DNA from: Ectobius pallidus
Lineage: Eukaryota > Arthropoda > Insecta > Blattodea > Ectobiidae
DNA length: 64,000 bases
Assembly: GCA_964059195.1 (NCBI GenBank)
Contig: CAXKWD010000006.1
Coordinates: 14,252,530-14,316,529, forward strand
Reading direction: 5' to 3'
Shown piece by piece: positions 35,546-47,024 of the stretch (positions within the stretch are counted from its first letter, which is position 1; each line of letters starts with the position of its first letter). The notes below the pieces were generated by a model. The model did not search any database and had not been told where the DNA came from. It saw only the letters and a program-made list of their open reading frames with translations. A program made the position numbers and the translations under genes.

Positions 35546-36003
35546 GTCAAATTATTTTTGTGTGTATTTGTTAATATCGTATGAACAACACTGTCTACAA
35601 TAATTCATTTAATTATTGGTTTATTTAATATATAGGCCTTTATATATTTTTTTTAATGAAAAAGAAAAAAATAAATTATTTTTAAAAATACTTATACTGT
35701 AGATATTATAAGATTGTATATTATGTTGTTCATATAATGTTTGCCTACAGATAAAACAAAGAATCACTCAAAAATATTGCCATTTGTGGAAATTATCACG
35801 GAAACGGCATTTTAGTGCACGGAACGATAATTACGGTAACAGTTATTTAATTTTGAAAATAGTATGCAAATGTTTTAAGTAGTCAATAAAATGTATGTCA
35901 GATTGCAAGATTATAGAGCAATTCATTACTGAGGGAAAAACATAATGAAATTCACCACCTATTTCTCACCTATGAATTTCACCGAAAGCTGTATGTCCCC
36001 CCC
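35546..36003. mobile_element. TTAA fold-back element, partial copy
   Basis: Aligns with 41050-41483 and ends ...GCTGTATGTCCCCCCC followed by TTAA (36004-36007). The left arm is missing. Contains ACTCAAAAATATTGCCATTT as in the complete copy. Confidence 0.75.
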
Positions 36004-36095
36004 TTAAATACAAGTGTTTTATATTGTTTCCTTACTTCGGTCCGTTACATCATTCCATTGTCTTTCCATGAGATGGTGCCGTCTCAGTAATCTGC

Positions 36096-36616
36096 TATGT
36101 GAAGAAGGGAGGAACATTTTCCCCTATAGTCCGTCGTCTTGTTCGTCATTGTGGTTTGGTGTTTTATAGGCGAGACAAGGACTTGCTTTATCCGGACGAT
36201 GCATCTTCTTCCTTCCTTCCTCTTATTCCTGCGGGAACTTGGTGACGGGCACCGCCATGGAGACACTTGTTGGCAACTTGTAAGGCAAGCCACCCCATTC
36301 CAATTCCCGACAACTCCTTTGTGCTTCACTTCCTCCAAAGTTTTTTTCTTCTTTTTTAAAGTGGATATCTCAAGCGCATGAGAAAGAGATGTAAGACACT
36401 TTCGATTCTGTTTGGCAATTCCCTCTTTAGCGCCATTCAAGCCACGTCAGAAAAGAGTATGAAAAGGGATAAATGTGAACCAAGTAGTGCACAGTATCCA
36501 ACTGCCCTCATTTTGTGTCTTGTATTATTTTATTTGCAACAGTAATTTCACTCAAGTGTTAAAATTGGTTTGTCGTCTTCTTTTCACGCTAACCATTACG
36601 ATTCTCTTATAGGTAT
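36096..36616. other. No recognisable gene
   Basis: A 118-codon minus frame (36084-36440) contains a lysine run from a poly-T tract and no domain. An 80-codon plus frame overlaps it. Both are treated as chance. Confidence 0.35.
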
Positions 36617-36624
36617 GTTATTAC

Positions 36625-37257
36625 TAGACCTGGGATTTTAAGGCAAATGCCTATTTTGTTCCTTATGAAATAACATGCATTTTTTTAATATGTGGACGTT
36701 TCATGGTAAATCACATTTATAGAGTTTTATAATGCCCTAAAATGTCTATTTGGACCTTTAGAGCCTATTTTACTATTTTAATGCCTAAAATGCCTATTTT
36801 GTATATTTAAAATAAAATTCACTTCTGTAATTTTTAGAATCTTATAGCGGAAAAGCTGCAACAGCAGAGGTGGGTTTTTCACAGAAACTTGATTATTCCA
36901 AACAATTGTCGCTAAAGCAATGCTGACTGACGGGGGGGGGGGGGGGAGGATTCAGGGGGAAGGACTATTGTGTCAAGTCACCAGTGAAAGAACATCTGTT
37001 TAAGTGAATATAGTTCGTGGTGCCAATTTTGCAGTTAATTCTGTTAAGAATAGGTAGGCACATACCACGTTTCTTGCAGGAAAAAAGACCATGTTACAGT
37101 TTAAGTGTATATTGTAATATTTTAAAGTCTATTTTCTATCTATTTACACATTTTTGAAGCATATTTTAAGTGCCTGTTTTCTCTTTTAAAAGCCTATTTA
37201 CTTGTTTTAAAAGCCTATTTTACGCGCCTAAATCTAATTGTTTTAGAGCCTAAAATC
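36625..37257 (+). mobile_element. hAT-like element, TAGACCTGGG family, copy 2, right terminus deleted
   Basis: Starts TAGACCTGGGATTTTAAGGC after GTTATTAC (36617-36624). The right side stops at ...GCCTAAAATC and continues ATTAC, the last five bases of the left flank, so about 12 bases (terminus plus start of the duplication) have been lost. The family's A/T-rich interior aligns with 4190-5127. A 15-base G run lies at 36932-36946. Confidence 0.75.
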
Positions 37258-37269
37258 ATTACTTATTAT

Positions 37270-38039
37270 CAGGGCTCGGATTTTGATGACATGTCATCTT
37301 TTAACTGGTACATCTTGGACGTTGCCCACTAATGTAAATATTCTGATCATGACTCCTAGATTATAAAAATGGTAATTTTAAGGGTCATTTTTGGTCAATT
37401 CACGGTATTTTTTCCACATATGTTTTAGGTTATTTTTAAATATATAAAGTCATTATTTTCTTGTTTTCTGTTCTTTCTCGCATTATAGTAGGCTATAGAG
37501 TTTTTGTGCATTTACTTACATTGAATATTATCGGAACTCTAAATAAGCATGAATAAATAATTTTGTTACAATTTTTTTGCACTCCTTAGCTAGTAAGTGG
37601 TACTTACGAACGTTGTTTACATGGATCGTAAGTTGACATTCCCACACAGTCTTGTTGCTAAGGGCGGTTGCGATGAGGTTAAATTACTTACGGTCCAAGC
37701 GCTACGTCATAATTCATTACGATACACTTCATAATACAAGCCTTCATGGGCACGGCCCCCAGGACAAATATTTGGTTCCCATAACAACAAACACATGCGA
37801 ATCACTTTCTGAAATAAACATCTATTTTCAAGAATGTATTTACATAATATTTTCAGGTAATATCACAATTAATATAATTAAATTGATATAAATAATCATC
37901 GTGCAAAAAATAGCATGCAGTACTCGTGCCGTAAGCGCATAACGGATCTCGGAAATTGAAACTCTTTCCTCCATCTGTATGCACAGCTTACGGTACTTGT
38001 ATCTCAATATACTATTAGTACATCAAAATCCGGGCCCTG
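37270..38039 (-). mobile_element. hAT-type element, CAGGGCCCGG family, copy 3 (inverted)
   Basis: Ends CAGGGCTCGGATTTTGATGA and inverse ...CATCAAAATCCGGGCCCTG. CTTATTAT is duplicated exactly (37262-37269 and 38040-38047). The left part is the reverse of the right part of copies 1 and 2. The right part contains the dispersed repeat shared with 18885-19300. Confidence 0.92.
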
Positions 38040-38527
38040 CTTATTATGAATACTAGCTGGACCACGCGATTAATTTACTCGTTCCCCCAAAATAGCGGAA
38101 TAGGCATTGGATTTCTTTACATGAATATTTGGGTAGGTGTTATGAATATCGGTTTAAAATAAACACGAGAATGTAACGCAATGGAGAATGTTAATATTAC
38201 CGCGTAATATTGTTGTAGAAATCACACCTCTGTTGTAAAGGTAGGTTTATTCTTTGTTTTATAATCTGCAGAAGCTTTATTTCACTGTTGTTTATTTGCG
38301 ATCGATCTAAATCCGATAGATAAATCTATTGCTTTTCCATAGAGTAAAAACATTAGTTTTGGAAAAGTTATATAGCTTATCTTCTTATGGCATATTTGTC
38401 CAATGCCCGCTAACGGGTGGTCATTTAATAAAAAAAATTAGTAATATTTGCGGGAAAAAAGGATTTTCATTAGAGAAATCATGTAGGCCTGTAAGACAAT
38501 ACCGTATGTTGGCTATTCGTTCTTGTT

Positions 38528-38690
38528 GAGACCTGCAGTAAAAGGAATACGGTTCAAATCCCGGGGCCGGCCAATTTGACATTTTTTTTTTTAATGGTTT
38601 TCCCAGTCGTAAAGGCAAATGCCGAATTGGATATTTACACACCATGAATCGCCCTCATCATTTCATCCTGTATCATATCCATTTTAAATT
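38528..38690 (+). mobile_element. SINE fragment
   Basis: A B-box word (CGGTTCAAATCCCGGGG) is followed by a T run and the body AAGGCAAATGCCGAATTGG. The A-box part is not recognisable and no target duplication was found, so it is a degraded copy. Confidence 0.5.
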
Positions 38691-39346
38691 ATTATCAGTT
38701 GAAATTTACTCCATTAAAATACACCGACAGTAGAAACAATTGACAGAAAATAGTTCCATGGCCTACCCTACTGTACAGACACAGGTCCCGAACTCCTGTT
38801 TAGCCTGGAAGATAAAAGGAGTATAAACACATCTGATATTCAAGGGGAGGGGGGAAGGATGATACTTGAAGATAATCTGTGTTGCTTTGGCTTAGCGATA
38901 TTCGGTTATTTCATATTATTATGATATGGCAACTTGTCTTTGCCTATCTTTCATAGCACAATATTCTTACAATAATATAGTGGTTAATACTAACTCCATC
39001 CGCAATACCAACGCAGAAAAAAATTATTGTGTATTACTTTTCGATCCACCCTCGTATATTATACTCGTAGATTGCCAAGCTAATCGTTAAGAAAACCTCT
39101 GTTTTAATCTCTCACAGCTTTTGTTGTATTAAATTAGCATCAGACCCGTTCTTCGATATCTTGACGTCACGTCAAATCCCTGTCGGACAGTAGTGGCAAA
39201 GCTGAGTGGCGGTAGACGTATAGAAACTTCGCTTCCCCTCAGATCCTACTGTTTCATATTTTGTTTTATAACTAAGAGAACTTCCTTTTGTTGTACCGAA
39301 GTGTAAGAATTGGCTTTTTCACTAAACCCTTCCAGACTCTTTATCT
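38691..39346. other. Mostly unassigned; holds a solo mariner end
   Basis: At about 39031-39058 the sequence TTACTTTTCGATCCACCCTC plus GTA repeats the outer terminus of the mariner at 58543-59910. The matching opposite end is not present, so it is a solo or deleted copy. Confidence 0.6.
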
Positions 39347-40006
39347 CACTTTTGCACCTGACTCCAGAGAGTAAAGCAGTTGGCGCGCGAGTAAGAGAGA
39401 AAATTTTTGTTATTGAATTCCCCTGTTAGAGTTATGACATCCATAAGTTTTCGGTGTAAATATTTCCTGTGGCTGTCAAGACACGCCCTTAGTTTCGTCT
39501 TAGCCGTCGCCGCGTTTTCCAGCTTCAGAAAAGTTGCTCGGGCTGGCATTATAAAATGGGGTTGGGGGGGGGGGGGTGTGAGAATGATGGTGTTTACGTG
39601 ATGCTGTATCCGCCCTCTCATGAAGAGGAGAGGAAAACTACCCCTCGAGTTCGGTCGTTATTTTCATCTAATAAGTTGCCTTCTTGCATGGCCTCGTATA
39701 TGAATTATCTGGTGAATTATTTAGAAACTTCCGAGGATATTAGGTGTAGCTGCGCCTCGTATTCCTAACATACTGCACTGCACTACACTAAGCGAGAATG
39801 CTTCATTTTCATTTCGATGCTAATGGTCATCATCGTGCACTCTGTGTAAATCTCTATCTTCTACCTCAAGTTCATATCCTGTTATTAGGATAAATTAGGG
39901 CGCGGATGTAATGTTGAAATTCCTTGTCTGTATATTATAATTTGTATTTATTTATTTATTTATTTATTCATGAATAAATATCCCGAAGAGCGACATCGCT
40001 CAAAAG
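39347..40006. other. No recognisable gene
   Basis: Short frames on both strands, a 13-base G run (39564-39576) and a TTTA array (39947-39970). Nothing else seen. Confidence 0.4.
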
Positions 40007-40752
40007 TAGACCTGGGATTTTAGGTTCTAAAAAAATTAGTTTTAGGCACCTATAACCTACGTCTAGCAAATAAGGAGGGCAGCTGGAAGCGTGGAGAGTG
40101 CCTGAGTGTAAGGGGATTTACCTGGCTTCCAGCCGCCCTCCTTAATTGCTAGAGGTATAAAATAGGCTTTTAAAACCAGTAAATTGGGTTTTAAAAAAAG
40201 AAAATAGGCACTTAAAATATGCTTTAAAAAGGTGTAAATAGATAGAAAATAGACTTTAAAATATTACAATATACACTTAAACTGTAAGATGGTCTTTTTT
40301 TCCTGCAAGAAACGTGGTATAGGCCTACCTATTCTTAACAGAATTAACTGCAAAATTGGCATCACGAACTATATTCACTTAAACAGATGTTCTTTCACTG
40401 GTGATTTGTCATAGTAGTCCTTCCTTCTTAATCCTCCCCCTCCCCCGTCAGTCAGCATTCCTTTAGCGACAGTTGTTTGGAATAATCAAGTTTCTGTGGA
40501 AAACCAACCTCTGCTGTTCTGCTTTTCATTGAGGGATGTCCATTATGAGATTGTAAAAATTACACAAGTTTAATTTTATTTTAAATGTACAACATAGGCA
40601 TTTTAGGAACTAAAATAGTAAAATAGGCATTTTAGGGCACTATAAAACTCTGTAAATATAAGTGATTTACCATGAAACATCTACATATTTAAAAATTTTC
40701 ATGTTATTTCATAAGGAACAAGATATGCATTTGCCTTAAAATCCCAGGTCTA
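40007..40752 (-). mobile_element. hAT-like element, TAGACCTGGG family, copy 3 (inverted)
   Basis: Ends TAGACCTGGGATTTTAGG and inverse ...GCCTTAAAATCCCAGGTCTA. It runs opposite to the copies at 4190 and 36625. Flanking 8-mers (CTCAAAAG and CTCATAGT) match at only 5 of 8. A 102-bp hairpin element is inserted near its left end (40055-40156), and a TAGGCCTA at 40320 is absent from the 4.9 kb copy. Confidence 0.75.
40055..40156. mobile_element. Miniature hairpin element nested in the TAGACCTGGG copy
   Basis: TCTAGCAAATAAGGAGGGC... is inverted as ...GCCCTCCTTAATTGCTAGA with a GCTGGAAGC/GCTTCCAGC inner stem. Removing it restores the host element's 'cacctataaaataggc'. It may belong with the hairpin at 16112-16246. 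Confidence 0.65.
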
Positions 40753-40768
40753 CTCATAGTGACATTAA

Positions 40769-41483
40769 GGGGGGACATATTTGGTGAAATTCATAACTTA
40801 GGTGAGAAATAGGTGAATTTCATTATTTTTTTCTTCAGCAATGAATTGCTCTACAACCTCGTAATCTGTCATACTTTATTGACTACTTTTAAAATTGCTT
40901 GTTATTTTCAAAATTAATCAAACTGTTACGGTTATGTTTAGGTATCGTTTCAAAATGGCAGCAACGTTTCAATCACCCAAATGCCGTTTCCTTGATAACT
41001 TCCACAAATATCAATATTTCTGAGCGATTGTTTTTCTGTGTATTTGTTATTATCATATGAATAACACTATCTATAATCATTCATACATTAATAGTTTATT
41101 TTTAAAAATGTATATATTTTAATGGAAAAAATTAAAGAAACATATTTTTACTGTAGATATTCCAAGGATTGCCAATGATGTTGTTCATATGATGTTAGCA
41201 AGTACATAGAAAAAAAGAATCACTCAAAAATATTGCCATTTGTGGAAATTATCAGGCAAACGGCATTTCTGTACCGGTACACGAAACGTGGCTGCCATTT
41301 TGTAACGATAATTACCCAAAACTGTAACAGTTTGATTAATTTTGAAAAAAAGTATGCAATTGCAGAAGTTGTTATTAAACAGTAGGCCTATGTCAGATTG
41401 CAAGGTTGTAGGGCAATTCATTCCTGATAATGAAATTCGCCTATTTCTCACCTATGAATTTCCCGAAAGCTGTAAGTCCCCCC
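40769..41483. mobile_element. TTAA fold-back MITE with long inverted arms
   Basis: Flanked by TTAA on both sides (40765-40768 and 41484-41487). The ends start GGGGGGACATATTTGG and, inverted, GGGGGGACTTACAGC. The arms remain alignable for about 280 bp (40769-41050 and 41205-41483), leaving a short loop. TTAA duplication suggests piggyBac-type mobilisation. There is no coding remnant to confirm the family. Confidence 0.8.
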
Positions 41484-41487
41484 TTAA

Positions 41488-42387
41488 GAAGCAAGGAAAT
41501 GTGTACTTATTGAAAATAATCTAATTAAACGTATTACCAGTACAAAGATAGTTTCGGAATTCGAGAAAAACCAGACTTCTAATTAATTTACTGTAACTAT
41601 TGAGAGAATGAGAAGACGGAATCATTAACATCCTACTTAAGTACATTCTTGTGTTCTTACTAAATATTCTTTACATCGTTTAGCATTTCCTGGCTATGAT
41701 CTTAACAGAACCACAGCGTCCTTTAGCCGCGAAGGGAAGTTTCACAAGAAAATATCGTGGTTTATTTTTGCTTATTACACAATCTAATTTATTATGATTA
41801 ATATTGTAATTATTATACGATGTTTATAATGCTTCACCACATTTAAAATTGTACATTTTCATATTTCTTTTTTGCTCATAAGCAGCTTATAACATAGACC
41901 AATGGCTTAGTGCACACACGTGAAATTCCAGTTCTATAGTTTTTAATAAATACAATTTAATACATAATTATCACGAATGTGCTCGCAAGTAATTTAACCA
42001 CATTTTGCCTGGCAGAAACGAAAGAAGCTTCTTTTCTTTTTCACTTGTCATATTTGTATAGAACAGAGATAGGCCTAGGCGCTTCCAATTTAGTATTTAA
42101 CATATTTGTGTACTAAGCCATGGATATTCTCGATTGATGTGTTAAATGATGCTTTTTGACCAAATAATATGTTTTATTGTTCAGTCCTTATCAGTTTGCA
42201 TAACAGCAAGTGCACGTAGTTCGATAAAATGTAAGATAAAATCAGGCGTCTTTCTTTTTTCTCCTGGTGTAGAAATAGCTGTGGGACCTTTAAGTAGGAT
42301 GTCACCAAAGAAGACGTATTTTAGGGGAGGTCCTGGGAGTCCGGACTCCCCCCAATGAGATTTTTTAAGCATTAGTTAGAAAAAATC
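41488..42387. other. No recognisable gene
   Basis: No frame or repeat I can support. Confidence 0.35.
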
Positions 42388-42830
42388 AATATTTTGTGTC
42401 ACTTAGGAAGGGAAGATGTTAGTAATTTACGGTTAATCAGTCTAAGACTTCCCAGAAGCTGATATTTAGTATCACTTAGGAAGGGAAGATATTAGTAACT
42501 TATGGTTAATCAGTCTAGGACCTCCCAGAAACTGATGTTTTGTGTCACTTAGGAAGAGAAGATAGTGACTTATGGCTAATCAGTCTAGTACCTCCCAGAA
42601 ACTTATGCTTTGTGTCACTTAGGAAGGAAAGATGTTAGTAACTAATGGCTAATCAGTCTAGGACCTCCCAGAAACTGATGTTTTGTGTCACTTAGGAAGG
42701 AAGATGTTAGTAATTTTTGGTTAATCAGTCTAGGACCTCCCATAAACCGATGTTTTGTGTCACTTAGGAAGGAAGATGTCAGTACTTTATGGTTAATCAA
42801 TTTAGGACCCCCTCCTTTGGAAACTGATTT
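42388..42830. repeat. Tandem repeat, six units of about 70-73 bp
   Basis: Each unit contains GTGTCACTTAGGAAGGAAGA or a close variant, 'ggttaatcagtctaggacc' and 'tcccagaaactgatg'. Unit starts are near 42394, 42468, 42540, 42610, 42684 and 42756. Units differ by small indels (for example a shortened third unit), so this is a diverged local satellite. Confidence 0.92.
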
Positions 42831-44160
42831 CTAAATGCGTACTTGACCAAAGAGTTTGTGCATTGGGACTCATAAGGATAATTTTCTCCAAGATTGCCAG
42901 CCATGAGAGAGCGATGTGGAAAACTTACCTATCGTTCCTCTCCTGCTGTAGAGATTGTTAAGTTCTGACATTAATATCCAGGAGGAAAGCTGACGAGAGG
43001 TTGTTACGCGGGACATGTGGCAACTGTCTAGAGAAGCCACTCTCTGGGAAACGTCATACAACTGGGCAGTCATGAAGCGAGCGACGAGCGGGTGATTGAA
43101 ATTTTACCATGACAGATAGGTCTGAACTGGAATCATTTGCACACCCTAGCTGTGGTATAAAGTGTTGGAGCGAGTGCTACGCTTTCCAGTGCTGGCAGTA
43201 GTGGTGATGGGGATTTGTAGGGTGTTAGAGTGGGGGCGGCAGATCAGTTAGGTTGGCTATGTGGTTTTCATCAAGTGTGAAATTGCTTGCCTCGTATTTA
43301 TAGATAGCTCGGCTTGTGTGTGTGTGTGTGTGTTGGGGGGGGGGGGCGATAATACCGGAGCTCTCCAATGATGCAGAATCTGCGTCACTGTGATTTTCAC
43401 TGTTGTTTCATCACAATATAAACCACACACCATCAGTCCAATCGATATAATGGAATCAGCAATGTTAATTATAAAATAGTGTTCTGACCACCGGGTGTTT
43501 GATTTCCAGCATTTTTGTTCCACCTTTCCGGTTGTATGTATTGATGGTTTTCACTGGCGGTAATTATCTCGTGGTATTGTATAGGGTGGGGGGGGGGGTG
43601 GGCTGGAGAGAGAGACTCGTACATGTGAAAATGTGATTGTAAATGTTGTATACGACACAATCTCGATATATATACATGCATGCCTTCATAATAACGTACA
43701 TGGCACATTGATTGCCAATCAAGTTCCGATTATAATACCTATCGATCGTGGTATGGTGGTGTGGCAGCATAGAGTCCAACTGGATAAATTCTAGACGCAT
43801 ACATTTACAAAATATCTGCAGTGTGTGGAGATGTGAGGTGTTGCAGAATATCAAATATTTTTCTGCGAATTGCGTTTACTGAGCGGGCAAATCAGTTATT
43901 ATATGCTGCAGTTATTGCAACAGCACAAGAATACAAAAACCTCATTATGGGGACAAAAAATTCCAAATTGATTGATTGTTCTCTTTAAATTCTTCATTGC
44001 CACAGGGAAATTTAAAACTCCTCTTTATGAGTACTCAGGCTATTTTGCGGCTGCATCGTTCTCTGCGTTAGCTTTGACCACATATGCCAGCACCTACCTG
44101 GTTCCCACTATTCGGTACTAATGTGTCACTCTCTAAATTAATATGGTCTCTGTCGAGAAT
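42831..44160. other. No gene; GT and G runs
   Basis: A (TG)n tract followed by a G run (43314-43346) and another G-rich run near 43586-43600 produce false proline/histidine frames on the minus strand. Nothing else recognised. Confidence 0.4.
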
Positions 44161-44692
44161 GTTTAATAAGCTATGATACGTTTTTGTTTTATGAAAGTTT
44201 TTTTTTTCAAATCCTTTATTTTTATTTATAAATTTTTATATATATATTATATATAATACAAGATTGCCCGAATGAGCAAGTGCTCGTGTTCGGGTACTGT
44301 TTAGTTATTTACAATACAGAATTAATACATAATTAAATACACAATTAATTACAAATGCATAAAATAAAATATACCTCTAATTTGAAATCAATACTTAGGA
44401 AAAATATAAAAACCAGAAAAATCAAAAGTGGGAAGTTTGTTTAATAACCTATAATACGTTTTTATTTTATTTTTTTTTTCAAATTCTTTATTTTTTATAT
44501 AATTTTTTATATAATACAAGATTACCCGAATGAGCAAGTGCTCATATTCGGGTACTGTTTAGTTATTTACAATACATAATTAATACACAATTAAATACAC
44601 AATTAATTACAAATGCATAAAAGAAAATATAACTCTAATTTGAAATCAATACTTAGAAGAAGAAAAAAGAAAAAATCAAAAGTGGGAAGAAT
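44161..44692 (-). repeat. Tandem duplication of a LINE 3' end
   Basis: Two direct copies, about 44161-44438 and 44439-44692, share TTGAAATCAATACTTAG, 'atcaaaagtgggaag' and a hairpin region CCCGAATGAGCAAGTGCTC followed by 'gtgttcggg'. On the minus strand the hairpin reads CCCGAACACGAGCACTTGCT, the same kind of 3' end structure as at 46270-46440, so this is a LINE 3' UTR duplicated in place. Confidence 0.75.
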
Positions 44693-45609
44693 AAAATTGA
44701 TTCCTTAAATATCTACTAATTACAGAGTGAAGTAAATTTTAAACTATGAAATAAGTTGAACAATTGAACAGTATTTGCAGTTTTATTTTACAAATTTTGG
44801 TGTTTAATGAATTTTGTGTAGTTGGCCTACATTTAAAAACGTGGACACAGTGATTTATTTATCTATTTATTTATTTGTTTGTTGGAGTACATTAATTTAT
44901 TGAATGATTGCATTGACCGCTGGTTATTTACTGTAAATGGTGGACTTCTTATATGAATTGTATTCTGGTCCTCTTTTAGTTTCCGTAAATTGTATATGAT
45001 CCATAGGTTTTCAGTATCTGTTAATTTATTCTTGATATTTTAGATATCACACTTTAATTAGTGAAATTTAGCCATATCACTCCCATCGCTACGTACTAAG
45101 AAATGTGTTTTATATTTTCATTTCTTCCACCTAGTAGACATTTTACTTTTTCGCATATGCATGGTATAGAGAAAGTATAGTGATCGTTACAAAAAATCGA
45201 AATCGATTTAACACCGGGAAAACATGTTTCACGATGTCTATAAACCGTAAAAAATGCTTTTGGAATGACATCTGTCCGTCTGTCTGTGGACAAGCACAGC
45301 GAGTAAACGGTTCATTGTATTTACTTCATTTTTTGAATTAAGGACTTTTGTGGAATTTTATCGAACCGCCCAGAATTTCGGTTTTATAACTGAAATATTA
45401 AGGGGACTATTAATGATTTTTTAAATTTTGATTTTGAAAAAAATTGCTCTAACAGTGTTCTTGAACTCTATAGTATTGCAGTGAAGATTTTCCATTCATA
45501 GACCAGTGAGTTTTATATTCTTTCCATTTTTATAATCTTCGTTCCAAAGATTGCCCGATCCGATTTTGTCTAGTTCTTGCTTTAAGGTAGAAGCCTAGTT
45601 TACTTTCTT

Positions 45610-45745
45610 GAAATTACTTTCCATAGTCTATAACATCTCTTAAGCAATTCATCATCCATTTTTACAATTCTGAGCCAGTATTTCGTATTTCTTATCATAA
45701 CTTCTTCTCTTCTATTACATCTGCCTAGTTCCAACATTGCTGTTT
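45610..45745 (-). pseudogene. LINE C-terminal fragment (AMLELGRCNRREEV type)
   Basis: Minus frame AMLELGRCNRREEVMIRNTK followed by YWLRIVKMDDELLKRCYRLW, then KVISRK and stop. The pattern 'E-GR-----E-----KYW-RI--M----L---CY--' is a recurrent C-terminal block of insect LINE proteins. Nothing upstream is intact. Confidence 0.6.
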
Positions 45746-46261
45746 TTTTTGGGCTCTCTCTATGTACGAATCGTTACTTTCAGACAATTGGCAAACGTTT
45801 TTATTTGAGAATATCCGCCAAGTTAGTTATAGTTAATTTTAATTCAGGTTTATTGCAAACTTTTCGCTAAGGGTGTCCAAGTAGTATAGATTTACTTATT
45901 TTTTAGCAATGAAATAAGGGTGTTTTATATTGTAAATTCATATATATGACGTACTGTCATCTGTTAAATTGCTTTTAGCTATTAATTAACAATAAATTGT
46001 TTAAAAAACAAGTACTCGAATTGATTAAATCTAACTTGTAATTGTACTTTTACTCACTTTTTTCCGTTATCCATTCTTAAATGTAAATTTTTAATTTTTA
46101 ACATAGGGTATTTTGTTTGTAACTCTGTTATGTTATTGTAATTTATTTTTTCGTATCTTTGTTCATGTATTTTATTTCATATAAGCAATCTTATTTATTT
46201 TTATTCTTATTTTTTGCCTAAAACTATAATATGTATGTTTTTTTATATAATGTTCAAAATA

Positions 46262-46440
46262 TAATTTTAGTATGACTGAACTGACCCCGAACACGAGCTA
46301 TGCTCATGCGGGGTAAATAATGCTCTTTTGTAATTGTAATAATTGTGTTTATATTATTTATATTTGTATTTGTAATAATTTTGTATTAATTTGTATTTCC
46401 TAATTTGTAATTTGTAATAAATAATAATAATAAATGAATA
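46262..46440 (+). repeat. LINE 3' end with terminal hairpin
   Basis: Contains ACCCCGAACACGAGCTATGC then TCATGCGGGGT, which folds into a hairpin, followed by T/A-rich sequence and an (ATA)n tail. It is the plus-strand relative of 44161-44692. Confidence 0.6.
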
Positions 46441-46489
46441 AAAAAATTACTTTAAAAACATTAAATATAAGTATTAGTGGAAAATTTAT

Positions 46490-46602
46490 TGGTAATTTTT
46501 TTTTTTAAATTATGTCATTTTTTCACTATTTTTAGGTCATAAATGCATTTTTTATTTTGCATTTTTTTTTACTATTTTATGGTCATTAAATGCTTTGCCC
46601 TA
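46490..46602 (-). mobile_element. Terminal fragment of the TAGGGCAAGGCATTT family
   Basis: Reads ...TTATGGTCATTAAATGCTTT then GCCCTA, the inverse of the family's left terminus. Only about 110 bp remain. Confidence 0.65.
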
Positions 46603-47024
46603 CAAATCACGCTCTAGGTTTAGCACTTAATTCAGTAGTATTGTTTATCTAAAATTAATTTTGATCACGTTGGAACGAATTGGTTACTTCTGTTGGAGTA
46701 CAGTCAGTGGCACTTATGCAAAGGCCCATAAAAACTGCTTATCTCATAAAAAAACTGGACCGCTGTATTGTAGAGGACGGTTGCAGTCAATAGCATGTAT
46801 AGAATGCGTATTGTTTACGAGGCGTAACACATGGCAGTAAATTACGTCATTCAGCTAGCATTGTAATGGATCGTAATGTTAAGATACGTGTTGAATTCTA
46901 TACGCTTCTAAAGACATTCATTTCAATACGTTGCTTTATGAGGAAAGTAAATACAGCAGTGACTGGTTAGTTAACTATTTCAGTTATCTTTATGATACTT
47001 CATGATCTTGTTGTGTCAAGCTTA

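Larger units (their letters stand above)
34730..36095. repeat. Flank duplicated on both sides of nested elements
   Basis: The segment TTAAATACAAGTGTTTTATA and about 75 bp after it occurs at 34730-34826 and again at 36004-36095. Each copy begins exactly at TTAA. Between them lie a left part of a TAGGGCAAGGCATTT element (34827-35545) and the right part of a TTAA fold-back element (35546-36003). See the findings. Confidence 0.75.

Noticed and set aside
36084..36440. 118-codon open frame on the minus strand
   Set aside because: Low-complexity lysine run, an overlapping frame on the other strand, and no recognisable motif.
42388..42830. CRISPR-like array
   Set aside because: Units are tandem with no unique spacers, they diverge throughout, and the window is eukaryotic.
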